From assembly GCA_934317845.1 (NCBI GenBank), contig CAKRES010000006.1, positions 76,306 through 140,305 on the forward strand: a stretch of 64,000 bases of DNA, in the 5' to 3' direction. Under the pieces are notes generated by a model. That model had not been told where the DNA came from, did not search any database, and saw nothing but the letters and a program-made list of their open reading frames with translations. Shown piece by piece: positions 24,858 to 34,190 of the stretch; positions within the stretch are counted from its first letter, which is position 1, and every line of letters begins with the position of its first letter. Both the position numbers and the translations under genes were made by a program. Origin of the DNA: an uncultured Lachnospiraceae bacterium. Lineage in GTDB: Bacteria; Bacillota; Clostridia; Lachnospirales; Lachnospiraceae.

Positions 24858-26321
24858 ATGGCTAAGATCAGAACGAGATTTGCACCAAGTCCGACCGGAC
24901 GGATGCATGTAGGTAATTTGCGAACCGCACTTTATGCATATTTGATCGCAAAACATGAAGGCGGAGATTTCATTTTAAGAATAGAAGATACAGATCAGGA
25001 ACGTTATGTGGAAGGTGCAGTGGATATTATTTACCGTACGCTTGCAAAGACAGGACTGGTTCATGATGAGGGACCGGACAAGGACAAAGGCTGTGGCCCT
25101 TATGTTCAGAGTGAGCGTGTGAAATCCGGACTTTACATGGATTATGCCAAGCAGCTCATCGAAAAAGGAGAAGCCTATTATTGCTTCTGTACTCCGGAGC
25201 GTCTGGCTTCCTTAAAAACAGATATTGATGGAAATGGCAAGGAGATCACCCAGTACGACAAGCATTGTCTTTCCCTTTCCAAAGAGGAGATCGAGGCGAA
25301 TTTAGCAGCAGGCAAGCCGTATGTGATCCGTCTGAATGTACCAAAAGAAGGAGAAACCAGTTTTGAGGATGAGATCTATGGAACGATCACTGTGCCAAAT
25401 GCAGAGCTGGATGATATGATCCTCATCAAGTCCGACGGATTCCCGACCTATAATTTTGCGAATGTGATCGACGATCATCTGATGGGCATCACGCATGTAG
25501 TACGTGGAAATGAATATTTGTCATCCTCTCCAAAGTATAACCGTTTGTATCATGCATTTGGATGGGAAGTACCGGTTTATGTCCACTGTCCATTGATCAC
25601 CAATGAGGAACATCAGAAACTTTCCAAGCGAAGTGGACACTCCTCCTATGAGGATCTGATCGAGCAGGGATTTTTGACGGAAGCGGTAGTGAATTTTGTG
25701 GCACTGCTTGGCTGGTCGCCAACAGATAATCAAGAGTTTTTTACATTAGAAGAACTTGTGAAAGCATTTGATTACCATCATATGTCCAAATCTCCGGCTG
25801 TATTTGATTATACAAAGTTAAAGTGGATGAATGGTGAGTACATCAAGCAGATGGATTTTGACCGTTTCTACGAGATGGCAAAGCCATATATTGACGCGGT
25901 AGTAACAAAGGATGTTGACAAAAAGAGGATCGCTGAGCTTGTGAAAACCCGTATCGAGGTATTCCCGGATATTGCAGAGCACATTGATTTCTTTGAGACA
26001 CTTCCGGATTATGACATTGCCTTATATACGCATAAGAAAATGAAGACCAACAGCGAAAATTCACTGGAGATCTTAGAGAAAATGCAGCAGAAACTGCTCT
26101 CATACGAGGGAGAGTGGAGTGAGGAAGCATTGCATGATTATATCATAGAATACATTAAGGAATTGGGGATCAAAAACGGTATGGGACTTTGGCCGCTTCG
26201 TACTGCTGTTTCCGGAAAGCAGATGACACCGGGAGGTGCATTTGAGATCATGTATATCTTAGGAAAAGAAGAAACAATGCGTCGGATTGCGATTGGAATC
26301 GACAAATTAAAACAGGCATAA
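24858..26321 (+). CDS. gltX: Glutamyl-tRNA synthetase
   Basis: A 487-residue class I synthetase charging tRNA-Glu. The HIGH-type motif is P-S-P-T-G-R-M-H-V-G-N at 9-19, and the KMSKS-type motif is K-L-S-K-R, near residue 255. F-I-L-R-I-E-D-T-D-Q-E-R is typical of GluRS. Length matches bacterial GluRS. Whether it also charges tRNA-Gln (followed by GatCAB) cannot be read here. A hairpin follows the gene. Confidence 0.97.
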   Translation: MAKIRTRFAPSPTGRMHVGNLRTALYAYLIAKHEGGDFILRIEDTDQERYVEGAVDIIYRTLAKTGLVHDEGPDKDKGCGPYVQSERVKSGLYMDYAKQLIEKGEAYYCFCTPERLASLKTDIDGNGKEITQYDKHCLSLSKEEIEANLAAGKPYVIRLNVPKEGETSFEDEIYGTITVPNAELDDMILIKSDGFPTYNFANVIDDHLMGITHVVRGNEYLSSSPKYNRLYHAFGWEVPVYVHCPLITNEEHQKLSKRSGHSSYEDLIEQGFLTEAVVNFVALLGWSPTDNQEFFTLEELVKAFDYHHMSKSPAVFDYTKLKWMNGEYIKQMDFDRFYEMAKPYIDAVVTKDVDKKRIAELVKTRIEVFPDIAEHIDFFETLPDYDIALYTHKKMKTNSENSLEILEKMQQKLLSYEGEWSEEALHDYIIEYIKELGIKNGMGLWPLRTAVSGKQMTPGGAFEIMYILGKEETMRRIAIGIDKLKQA

Positions 26322-26329
26322 CAAACAAA

Positions 26330-26362
26330 AGACACCCGGTAGTTACTGCCGGGTGTCCTCAT
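26330..26362 (+). terminator. Hairpin after gltX (weak terminator)
   Basis: GACACCCGG (26331-26339) pairs with CCGGGTGTC (26349-26357). Only a broken T-stretch follows, so termination may be partial and the next gene may receive readthrough. Confidence 0.55.
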
Positions 26363-26378
26363 TATAGGAGCGAGTGAT

Positions 26379-27158
26379 ATGTTAGATAAACAGACATTTA
26401 TGGAAAATCTGCATGATGTGATGGAGATTGCAAAGATCAGTGACCATCCATTGAGCAGAGAAGAGATCATGGTGTATTTTGAAGGGATGGAGTTATCCAA
26501 GGAACAGGAGGAACTGATCTATTCTTACCTGCAAAAGCAGCCTCTTGCTGAAGAGGAAGAAAAAGAAGAGGAAGATACGGATTCTGCCAGAGAAAAATTG
26601 ATGGAATCCAACAAACAGCAGAAAGAGGCAGAAAAAGCATTTTTACAGTCACCTTATGTGAAAATGTACTGCGATGATATTTCCACTATCAAAAAATTAG
26701 AAGAGGAAGAACTGTTTCCTTATTATGATGCACTTCTGGCAGGAGAGGAGACAGCGGCTGCCGTTGTGATCGAGAACTATTTAGAGCGGGTACTGGAGCT
26801 TGCAAAACGCTATGTGACACTGGATGTAACGATGTCGGATGTGCTGCAGGAGGGCAATATGGCACTGATCCTTGCGGTGAACCGGTTAAAGGAGGAGCCA
26901 ACTGAGAATGTCAGAGAGTATCTGGAGCATGAGGTCAAGCAGGCAATGGAACAATACATTGATGAAATGTTGGCAGATTCTGACTGGCAGCAGGTGCTGT
27001 TAAGCCGGGCGCAGCTTTTAAACGATGCAAAGCAGGCATTGACAAAGGAAAAAATGCATATACCGGGAACAAAAGAGCTGAGCGAGTATACGCATTTGTC
27101 AGAGGAGGAGATTGCAGACTTGCTGGCACTCATCAAAGAGAAAAAGGAAAAGCAGTAG
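26379..27158 (+). CDS. Sigma-70-like protein lacking region 4
   Basis: A 259-residue protein resembling the N-terminal part of a primary sigma factor. Residues 1-55 look like region 1.1, an acidic K/E stretch follows, and S-P-Y-V-K-M-Y matches region 1.2. N-Y-L-E-R-V-L-E-L-A-K-R-Y-V then S-D-V-L-Q-E-G-N-M-A-L-I-L-A-V-N-R-L closely matches regions 2.1-2.2, the RNA polymerase clamp-binding part. The aromatic promoter-melting residues of 2.3-2.4 are not recognisable. A region 3-like segment (L-S-E-Y-T-H-L-S-E-E-E-I-A-D-L-L) ends the protein and region 4 (-35 recognition) is absent. It could bind polymerase without promoter specificity; function unknown. Confidence 0.72.
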   Translation: MLDKQTFMENLHDVMEIAKISDHPLSREEIMVYFEGMELSKEQEELIYSYLQKQPLAEEEEKEEEDTDSAREKLMESNKQQKEAEKAFLQSPYVKMYCDDISTIKKLEEEELFPYYDALLAGEETAAAVVIENYLERVLELAKRYVTLDVTMSDVLQEGNMALILAVNRLKEEPTENVREYLEHEVKQAMEQYIDEMLADSDWQQVLLSRAQLLNDAKQALTKEKMHIPGTKELSEYTHLSEEEIADLLALIKEKKEKQ

Positions 27159-27296
27159 TGTGTGTTAAGAAATTCGTAAGCTTTCGTAAGATTTGTGAAA
27201 AGACATCGGTTTCACTGTTGTGTTATACTTGATAAAACAAAGAAATTGCTGAGCAGGCAGATGAGGATCGTTATAATACGATAAAGGAGGATGACT

Positions 27297-28403
27297 ATGA
27301 AAAAACGATGGCTGAGTTTATTGTTAGGGTGCGTGTTGTTATGCAGCATGGGGACAGTTTATGCGGAGGAAGAAACAAAAACGGAAGAAGCAGTAAAGCC
27401 GGCATATCTGACTCGTGCAGTTACGGAAGCTACAGTGGAGATTACCGCATATCAGGGAACAGATGCCAATGTAGTAGTGCCGTCTGTGATCGATGGAAAG
27501 ACCGTGGTGGGCATTGCAGAAGGGGCATTTAAAGAAAAGGAACAGATAACCAGCGTGACACTTCCGGCTAATATCAGCACAGTGCCGGAATATGCATTTG
27601 CGGAGTGTCCGGCACTGAAAAATGTAGTGCTGCAGGCAGCTCAGGTGACAGTCGGAGCCTATGCATTTTATAATTGTGCGGCACTGACAACTGTACAGAC
27701 GACCGGAAACATTGATTCTGTAGGAAACGGTGCATTTTATAATTGTGTTTCTCTGGTGGATGTGCAAACTAACGGTGGAATCAGGCGGATTGGGAAGTAT
27801 GGTTTCAGGGGCTGCCAGAGTCTTGTGGATCTGGATATCAGAAAAACAAGCAAGATCGGTGCGTATGCCTTTTTCTCCTGCTCCCAGCTAACGAGCGTGA
27901 CTGCAGGGAAGATGTTAAACAGCATTGGAAAAAATGCTTTTTTAGATACCAGTGAAAAACTCGTGCTTACGGTATCCAAAAAATCCAAGCTGCTTACCTA
28001 TGCGAAACGTAATCAACTGAACTATCGTTATGATGATAACACGTTGTTAGAAGACGAGGAGGTCATTTATAAAAAAGGGCAGTACCGCATCTTGCGTTCA
28101 GACAAGAAGAAAGGCACCTGCATTTTTTTAAATCCGTGCGACAAGGAACTATCTACTTTTACTATTCCAAATGCGATCAAAGTAAATGGAGTTTCCTATA
28201 AGGTAGTGAAGATTGCAGATTATGCATTTTTTTCACTGAAGAATCTGCGACAGGTGACGGTGGGAAAGCAGGTCAGACAGGTTGGAAGCGGAGCATTTGC
28301 CTACTGTAACCGTTTGAGTAAGGTAACGTTTCACAATAAAAAGGTAGTGATCTTGTCAGACAGCTTTGAATATTCCAAAAAAGCGAAGATCATAAAAAAA
28401 TGA
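27297..28403 (+). CDS. Small secreted BspA-type leucine-rich repeat protein
   Basis: A 368-residue protein with a signal peptide ending V-Y-A-E (about residue 22). LRR_5 repeats with A-F-x-x-C-x-x-L cores run from about 50 to 215 and resume near the C-terminus after a break (about 225-300). ATG 27297 is taken over ATG 27291 because AAAGGAGG (27283-27290) fits the former. An extended -10 (TGTTATACT, 27221-27229) lies 70 bases upstream. It is a second, smaller relative of the LRR protein at 19.9-22.3 kb, on the opposite strand. Confidence 0.87.
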   Translation: MKKRWLSLLLGCVLLCSMGTVYAEEETKTEEAVKPAYLTRAVTEATVEITAYQGTDANVVVPSVIDGKTVVGIAEGAFKEKEQITSVTLPANISTVPEYAFAECPALKNVVLQAAQVTVGAYAFYNCAALTTVQTTGNIDSVGNGAFYNCVSLVDVQTNGGIRRIGKYGFRGCQSLVDLDIRKTSKIGAYAFFSCSQLTSVTAGKMLNSIGKNAFLDTSEKLVLTVSKKSKLLTYAKRNQLNYRYDDNTLLEDEEVIYKKGQYRILRSDKKKGTCIFLNPCDKELSTFTIPNAIKVNGVSYKVVKIADYAFFSLKNLRQVTVGKQVRQVGSGAFAYCNRLSKVTFHNKKVVILSDSFEYSKKAKIIKK

Positions 28404-28417
28404 TACAAAAAACCCTA

Positions 28418-28506
28418 AAACCCTCTTTTCTGGTTATGAGGTGCCTTCTTAAAAAAGGTTTCACTTTTTGGGAACGGTAGATCAGCCGGGAAAGGGGGTT
28501 TGTTTT
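28418..28506 (+). ncRNA. Candidate structured RNA element or elaborate terminator
   Basis: A 13-bp closing stem (28418-28430 with 28489-28501, two G-U pairs) encloses smaller hairpins: G-T-G-C-C-T-T (28441-28447) with downstream AAGG...CAC, and CGG...CCG near 28475-28488. It ends in TTTGTTTT. It sits between the LRR gene and the DHH gene and matches no riboswitch I know. It may simply terminate the LRR transcript. Confidence 0.4.
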
Positions 28507-28569
28507 ACGTTGAAATATGTGCTATGATAGGACTAATTGACAAAACCAGATGCAGGGGAGCAAGAAACT

Positions 28570-29565
28570 ATGGATTATAAAAAACTGCTGGAAATATTAA
28601 GAGGACATCGGATCTGGATTCAGACGCATAACTTTCCTGATCCGGATGCGATCGCAAGTGCGTACGGGCTACAGTATTTTCTGGATTATTTTGGAATTCC
28701 GTCAAAGATCTGTTACAACGGCAATGTGGATAAGATCAGTGTAAGCAAGATGATCTCTACCTTTCAGATTGAAATGAGTCCGATCGATGAGGTGCAGATC
28801 CGCACAGATGATTATGTGGTTTTAGTAGACGGACAGAAGTACAATGCCAATCTGACCGATATACCGGGGATTGAGGTGGCGGTGATCGATCATCATAAAA
28901 CAGTGAAATCCTGTGAATACTTATATAAGGATGTTCGTATCTGCGGTTCCTGTGCTACTTTGATCGCTCAGTACATCCGGGATGCAAAGGTACCGATGAC
29001 GAAAAAGGTTGCTTCCGTGCTTTCCTATGGACTGAAAATGGACACGGATTCCATGAACCGGGGAGTCACCAAGCTGGATATTGAGATGCTTGATTATCTG
29101 TTTGATTATATGGATCGTGATCTTGTGCAAAGTCTCTATAATAATGAAATGGAGTTAAAGGACTTAAGAGCGTATGGAGCCGCCATTGAAAATATCCAGA
29201 TTTATGATTACATTGGACTGGCGCGAATTCCGTTTGATTGTCAGGATGCATTGATCGCTATGGTGTCAGATTTTATTTTGCGGTTGGATGCGGTAACGAT
29301 TGCTGTAATCTATGCAGAGCGAAATGGAGGACTGAAGTTTTCGGTGCGCAGCGAGGAGGCAGGAGTTCATGCCGGAGACTTGACGATGAAAGCATTGAGC
29401 GGGATTGGTGATGGAGGTGGTCATTTTACGATGGCAGGAGGTTTTATGCCAAAGGCATCCCGTCTGGGTGAACCGTCTATTGAAGATCGTGCACTTTATG
29501 AACGTTTTTTAAATGCGGTGAGGGAACTAAAGAGAGAAGTCAAAGAAGAAAAGAAAGGACAGTAA
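28570..29565 (+). CDS. DHH/DHHA1 family phosphoesterase (NrnA-like)
   Basis: A 331-residue DHH superfamily phosphoesterase. Motifs are H-N-F-P-D-P-D-A-I-A-S (about 20-30), V-L-V-D-G, I-D-H-H-K (the DHH signature) and G-G-G-H-F-T-M-A-G-G in the DHHA1 domain. Such enzymes degrade nanoRNA, pAp or linear dinucleotides using Mn(II). Exact substrate is not readable. ATG 28570 follows AGGGGAG; an upstream TTG at 28537 has no RBS. The last codons run into the RBS of the symporter gene, which starts one base after the stop. Confidence 0.88.
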   Translation: MDYKKLLEILRGHRIWIQTHNFPDPDAIASAYGLQYFLDYFGIPSKICYNGNVDKISVSKMISTFQIEMSPIDEVQIRTDDYVVLVDGQKYNANLTDIPGIEVAVIDHHKTVKSCEYLYKDVRICGSCATLIAQYIRDAKVPMTKKVASVLSYGLKMDTDSMNRGVTKLDIEMLDYLFDYMDRDLVQSLYNNEMELKDLRAYGAAIENIQIYDYIGLARIPFDCQDALIAMVSDFILRLDAVTIAVIYAERNGGLKFSVRSEEAGVHAGDLTMKALSGIGDGGGHFTMAGGFMPKASRLGEPSIEDRALYERFLNAVRELKREVKEEKKGQ

Positions 29566-29566
29566 C

Positions 29567-30922
29567 ATGAGTGAGAAGAGAGGCAATTTTTCAGGTGGTG
29601 TAGGATTTGTACTGGCGGCAGCCGGTAGTGCGGTAGGACTTGGAAACCTGTGGCGTTTTCCATATCTGGCAGCACAGTATGGAGGTGGTATCTTCCTGCT
29701 GATCTATTTGATTTTGGCAGTGACGTTCGGTTTTGCACTGCTTGCGACGGAGATCGCGATCGGTAGAAAGACAAAGCAGAGTTCTATTACAGCATATGAT
29801 CAGTTTCATAAAGGATTTTCGTGGATGGGATATCTTGGTTTTCTGATTCCTGCCATGATCCTTCCTTACTATTGTGTGATCGGTGGCTGGGTAGTGAAAT
29901 ACATGCTCGTATTTTTGACCGGACAGGGAAAGACTGCTGCGGCAGATACTTATTTTTCTTCATACGTGGGACAGACAGCACAACCACTGATTTTCTTTGG
30001 TTTGTTTTTAGTGATCACTGCGCTTGTTATTTTGGGTGGCGTGCAAAAGGGAATTGAGCGTGCCAGTAAATTTCTGATGCCGATCCTGGTGATCATTTCC
30101 GTTCTGATCTGCATCTATGTGGCAACAATTGATGGGGCATTGGACGGCATCAAGTATTATCTGCTTCCGGATGTGCATAAGTTTTCTTTTAAAACATTCT
30201 GTGCTGCGATGGGACAGTTGTTTTTCTCCATGAGTATCGCAATGGGAATTATGGTATCCTACGGTTCTTATGTAAAGGATGAGGTAAATCTTTCCAAGTC
30301 GGTAAACCAGATTGAGATCTTTGACACAGCCGTTGCATTTATGGCAGGTTTTATGATCATTCCGGCTGTGTTTGTGTTCAGCGGGGAGGAAGGTTTAAAG
30401 AGCGGTGGTCCGGGTCTCATGTTTATGACACTTCCAAAGGTATTTGGACAGATGCCGGGCGGTCAGGTGATCGGTGCACTGTTCTTTGTACTGGTATTCA
30501 TGGCAGCAGTGACCAGCTCTATTTCTATTTTAGAGACAACCGTTTCCATGTTGATGGACAAATGGAAATTCTCTCGCGTGAGAGCAATTATTGTTTTGGG
30601 TGTATTCAGCTTATTGATGGGAATTCCATCCTCATTAGGATTTGGAATCTGGTCAGGTTTTACCGTATTAAAAATGGATATTCTAAGCTTTTTTGATTTC
30701 CTGACAAACAGTGTCCTGATGCCGATCCTTGCATTTGGAACTTGTGTCCTTATTGGATGGGTCTGCAAAACAGGCTGTATTGAAGATGAGATTACGAAGA
30801 ATGGGGAACCGTTTGGAAGAAGAAAATTGTATCGTGTTATGATCAAGTATGTATGTCCGGTATGTCTGGTCATCATCTTTTTCTTCTACATTTTAGCACA
30901 GTTTGGAGTATTTACATTCTAA
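29567..30922 (+). CDS. Sodium-dependent amino-acid/neurotransmitter-type symporter (NSS family)
   Basis: A 451-residue membrane protein with about 11 helices. The NSS signature is clear at the N-terminus: G-F-V-L-A-A-A-G-S-A-V-G-L-G-N-L-W-R-F-P-Y. Later S-G-G-P-G-L-M-F and the T-S-S-I-S-I-L-E segment (Na2 site region) agree with bacterial LeuT/MhsT relatives. The substrate is probably a neutral or aromatic amino acid. It is joined to the DHH gene by a one-base gap and followed closely by pncB. Confidence 0.93.
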   Translation: MSEKRGNFSGGVGFVLAAAGSAVGLGNLWRFPYLAAQYGGGIFLLIYLILAVTFGFALLATEIAIGRKTKQSSITAYDQFHKGFSWMGYLGFLIPAMILPYYCVIGGWVVKYMLVFLTGQGKTAAADTYFSSYVGQTAQPLIFFGLFLVITALVILGGVQKGIERASKFLMPILVIISVLICIYVATIDGALDGIKYYLLPDVHKFSFKTFCAAMGQLFFSMSIAMGIMVSYGSYVKDEVNLSKSVNQIEIFDTAVAFMAGFMIIPAVFVFSGEEGLKSGGPGLMFMTLPKVFGQMPGGQVIGALFFVLVFMAAVTSSISILETTVSMLMDKWKFSRVRAIIVLGVFSLLMGIPSSLGFGIWSGFTVLKMDILSFFDFLTNSVLMPILAFGTCVLIGWVCKTGCIEDEITKNGEPFGRRKLYRVMIKYVCPVCLVIIFFFYILAQFGVFTF

Positions 30923-30938
30923 AAGGAGGAAATACAAA

Positions 30939-32399
30939 ATGAAAAAAACACAGAGCAGTATGCGTAATTTGTCCATGGTTATGGATTTTTATGAAATGAC
31001 GATGAGCAATGGTTATTTTCTGGATCAGGACAAAGATACGAAGGTTGTGTTTGATGTATTTTACCGTAAAAATCCGGATAATGGTGGGTTTGCTATTTTT
31101 ACCGGATTGGAACAGATTGTGGAGTATATATTAGATCTTCACTTTGATGAAGAAGATATTGCGTATTTAAGAAGCCAGAAGATCTTTGATGAAAAATTTT
31201 TACAATATCTGGCGGATTTTAAATTCCGTGGGGACATGTATGCCTTTGCGGAAGGAACGATCATGTATCCGAATGAACCCGTGATCACTGTGATCGCACC
31301 GCTCATTGATGCGCAGCTGATTGAAACTGCGATCCTGCTGCAGGTGAATCACCAATCTCTGATCGCGACCAAAACCCGTCGTATCGTAAAAGCGGCGCAG
31401 GGACGTGCTGTTTCTGATTTTGGTGCACGCAGAGCCCATAATATGGATGCTGCTGTATACGGAGGAAGAGCTGCATACATCGGAGGTGCGGTAGGTACTG
31501 CAACGGTGCTTTCCGGACAGATGTTTGATATTCCGGTCAGCGGTACAATGGCACACAGCTTTGTGATGTTTTATCAGGATGAATATACGGCATTTAAAAA
31601 ATATGCAGAGACTTATCCTGATAACACCGTACTGTTAGTGGACACGTATGATGTATTAAAGAGTGGTATTCCAAATGCGATCCGTGTGGCAAAAGAAATA
31701 TTGGAACCGATGGGGAAACGTTTAAAGGGGATCCGTATTGACAGTGGTGATCTGGCATATCTGACTAAAAAAACGAGAAAGAAACTTGACGAAGCCGGAC
31801 TTACGGATTGCAAGATCATCATTTCCAACAGTCTCGACGAATTTACGATCACATCCATTTTAAATCAGGGCGGTCAGGTGGACAGCTTTGGTGTTGGAGA
31901 GCGTCTGATCACAGCGCGGTCAGAGCCGGTCTTTGGGGCTGTTTATAAGCTTGCTGCAGTAGAAGAAGATGGAGTGTTACAGCCACGCATCAAGATTTCT
32001 GAAAATGTAGAAAAGATTACAAATCCGGGACTGAAAAAAGTTTATCGTATTATTGATGAGGAAGGGCGTGCGATTGCAGATATGATCTCAAAGGCGGAAG
32101 AAGAGATCGATATGAGCCAACCGTTCCGCTATGTCGATCCGGTGAAACCGTGGAAGAACCGCTATTTTGAGCATTGTAAGGCGGTACCGCTGCAAAAGCA
32201 GGTATTTAAAGACGGAGAGCTTGTGATGGAGCTTCCAAATTTAAAGGAGATCGCAGATTATGTCAGACGACAGCTTTCTGAGGAGATCTGGGAGGAAGAA
32301 CAGCGGTTTGAATATCCACATTTGCACTATATGGATATGACGCCGGATTATTATGAAATGAAAATGCAGTTGTTAGATGACTCCAGAGTGGAGGAGTAA
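30939..32399 (+). CDS. pncB: Nicotinate phosphoribosyltransferase
   Basis: A 486-residue NAD salvage enzyme making nicotinate mononucleotide from nicotinate and PRPP. Visible motifs: F-D-V-F-Y-R-K-N-P near the start, S-D-F-G-A-R-R-A-H-N-M-D (about 160-172) and the phosphate-binding R-I-D-S-G-D-L-A-Y. Length fits the Firmicute long form. ATG 30939 follows AAAAGGAGGAA; the open frame extends 36 bases into the upstream gene. Confidence 0.95.
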   Translation: MKKTQSSMRNLSMVMDFYEMTMSNGYFLDQDKDTKVVFDVFYRKNPDNGGFAIFTGLEQIVEYILDLHFDEEDIAYLRSQKIFDEKFLQYLADFKFRGDMYAFAEGTIMYPNEPVITVIAPLIDAQLIETAILLQVNHQSLIATKTRRIVKAAQGRAVSDFGARRAHNMDAAVYGGRAAYIGGAVGTATVLSGQMFDIPVSGTMAHSFVMFYQDEYTAFKKYAETYPDNTVLLVDTYDVLKSGIPNAIRVAKEILEPMGKRLKGIRIDSGDLAYLTKKTRKKLDEAGLTDCKIIISNSLDEFTITSILNQGGQVDSFGVGERLITARSEPVFGAVYKLAAVEEDGVLQPRIKISENVEKITNPGLKKVYRIIDEEGRAIADMISKAEEEIDMSQPFRYVDPVKPWKNRYFEHCKAVPLQKQVFKDGELVMELPNLKEIADYVRRQLSEEIWEEEQRFEYPHLHYMDMTPDYYEMKMQLLDDSRVEE

Positions 32400-32416
32400 A
32401 GAAAAGGGGGATTTCT

Positions 32417-33358
32417 ATGGCAAAGACCAACGGTAAGCTGCCTTCTACCAATGGGGTAGATACGCTTCATGTGACGATCTGGACACCGGATGATCAAGAG
32501 GTAGTTGGCGTGGTGCAGATTTCACATGGCATGATCGAATATATAGACCGCTACGACCGCTTTGCACGTTTTTTAAATGAGCATGGTTATGTGGTAGTGG
32601 GAAATGACCACTTAGGGCATGGACAGACAGCAAAGAACGAAGAAGAGCTTGGCTATATGAATGCAAAAGATCCGAGTGCTACGCTGGTACATGATCTGAA
32701 ACGGGTGAGCCATTGTATTAAAAAGCGTTACCCATCGGTGCCGTTTTTTCTGCTGGGACATAGTATGGGATCGTTCCTTGCCAGACGTTATGCCAGTTTG
32801 TATGGATCAGAGCTTGATGGTTTGCTGTTACTTGGAACGGGAAATCAGTCAAAAGCAACACTGATGGCAGCGTATAGTGTACTTTCTCTTTTGGAAAAAC
32901 GGTATGGGTCAAGACACCGGAGTCGGTTGATGGAGGTGTTGGCATTTGGACCATACCAGCTTCCGCTTTTGTTTGAACCATCATTACATGCGTGGGTCAC
33001 TAGGGATGATAAGATTTTAGATGCATACGATCATGATCCATTTTGTACCTTTTTATTTACGTTAAAGGGTTACCGGGCATTGTTTGATACCCTCCGTTTT
33101 ATCGAAGAAAAACATAATATAGACCGGATCCCTAAAGAGCTTCCTGTCTATATCACAGGAGGATCGAAGGATCCGGTAGGACACTATGGAAAAGATATTG
33201 AGGCCCTTGCTTCTTGCTACCGTAACCATCATATGACGGATGTGACCAGTCGCGTGATGCCATTTGCCAGACATGAGTTGTTAAATGAATTGCAGTACGA
33301 GCTGACACAGGAGGAGATCCTTGCGTGGCTGCAACAAAAGACAGAGGAAGCACAGTGA
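32417..33358 (+). CDS. Alpha/beta hydrolase (monoacylglycerol-lipase/lysophospholipase type)
   Basis: A 313-residue serine hydrolase of the Hydrolase_4 family. The nucleophile is S116 in G-H-S-M-G-S. H-G-M-I-E-Y-I-D-R-Y forms the oxyanion region, the acid is probably Asp in S-K-D-P-V-G and the base His in A-R-H-E-L-L-N-E. Such enzymes cut monoacylglycerols or lysophospholipids. No signal peptide. It begins 18 bases after pncB with AAAGGGGG as RBS and precedes cysQ by 33 bases. Confidence 0.9.
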   Translation: MAKTNGKLPSTNGVDTLHVTIWTPDDQEVVGVVQISHGMIEYIDRYDRFARFLNEHGYVVVGNDHLGHGQTAKNEEELGYMNAKDPSATLVHDLKRVSHCIKKRYPSVPFFLLGHSMGSFLARRYASLYGSELDGLLLLGTGNQSKATLMAAYSVLSLLEKRYGSRHRSRLMEVLAFGPYQLPLLFEPSLHAWVTRDDKILDAYDHDPFCTFLFTLKGYRALFDTLRFIEEKHNIDRIPKELPVYITGGSKDPVGHYGKDIEALASCYRNHHMTDVTSRVMPFARHELLNELQYELTQEEILAWLQQKTEEAQ

Positions 33359-33391
33359 AGTAAGCAGAGAAATATGCTTTAAGGAGGAACT

Positions 33392-34177
33392 ATGGACGAA
33401 GCAAAGGTTCTGGAAGTAACAAAAAAACTGGCGGTAGCAGCTGGAAAAGAAATTATGAAGGTGTACGAAACGGATTTTACCGTGGACTATAAAGAGGATC
33501 ATTCCCCGCTTACGATGGCAGATCGTAATGCCAATGAAGTGATTGTTTCCGGACTGAAGAAAGCATTTCCTTCCTGCGCGATCCTGTCAGAGGAGGAGAA
33601 GGATGACCTTAGCAGACGGGAAAAGGAATATTGTTTTATTGTTGATCCGTTAGATGGAACGAAAGAATTTGTTAACCGGAATGGACAGTTTACAGTAAAT
33701 ATTGCGTTGACAAGAAAAGGTATGCCTGTTACGGGGGTGATCTATGTCCCGGTAACAAAAGAACTATATTATGCAGGTGTGAATGTAGGGGCATTTAAAG
33801 TTTGTGAAACGCTCGACGAGATCCGCCTGCATGTGACGGACAAATGCAAGGAGCTGGTTGTGGTAGGAAGCCGCTCCCACGCAACAAAGGAAGAACAGGA
33901 ATTACTTGCAGCGCATAAAGCGGTAATTGCAGAGACCCTAAGTGCCGGAAGCTCGATTAAGGGCTGCATGGTTGCAGAGGGCATGGCGGATGTGTATTAT
34001 CGTTTTGGACCGACCTGTGAATGGGATACGGCAGCCATGCACTGTATTGCGCAGTGTGCCGGAGCACAGATCGGACAGCTGGATGGAACACCACTTACTT
34101 ACAACCGTGAGAATACGTTAAATGCCAAAGGCTTTTATATTGTAAACCGCAAGGAGAATGTTTGGCTGAAACAGTAA
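33392..34177 (+). CDS. cysQ: CysQ-type 3'(2'),5'-bisphosphate nucleotidase
   Basis: A 261-residue member of the inositol monophosphatase superfamily. The metal and substrate site reads L-S-E-E-E-K then D-P-L-D-G-T-K-E-F with D85 and D88, and a second site C-E-W-D-T-A-A-M-H. The K-E-F-V-N-R-N-G-Q-F-T-V-N-I-A form is that of CysQ, which removes the 3'-phosphate of PAP formed in sulfate transfer reactions. It lies 13 bases before the decarboxylase gene. Confidence 0.9.
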   Translation: MDEAKVLEVTKKLAVAAGKEIMKVYETDFTVDYKEDHSPLTMADRNANEVIVSGLKKAFPSCAILSEEEKDDLSRREKEYCFIVDPLDGTKEFVNRNGQFTVNIALTRKGMPVTGVIYVPVTKELYYAGVNVGAFKVCETLDEIRLHVTDKCKELVVVGSRSHATKEEQELLAAHKAVIAETLSAGSSIKGCMVAEGMADVYYRFGPTCEWDTAAMHCIAQCAGAQIGQLDGTPLTYNRENTLNAKGFYIVNRKENVWLKQ

Positions 34178-34190
34178 AGGGGGAACATCC

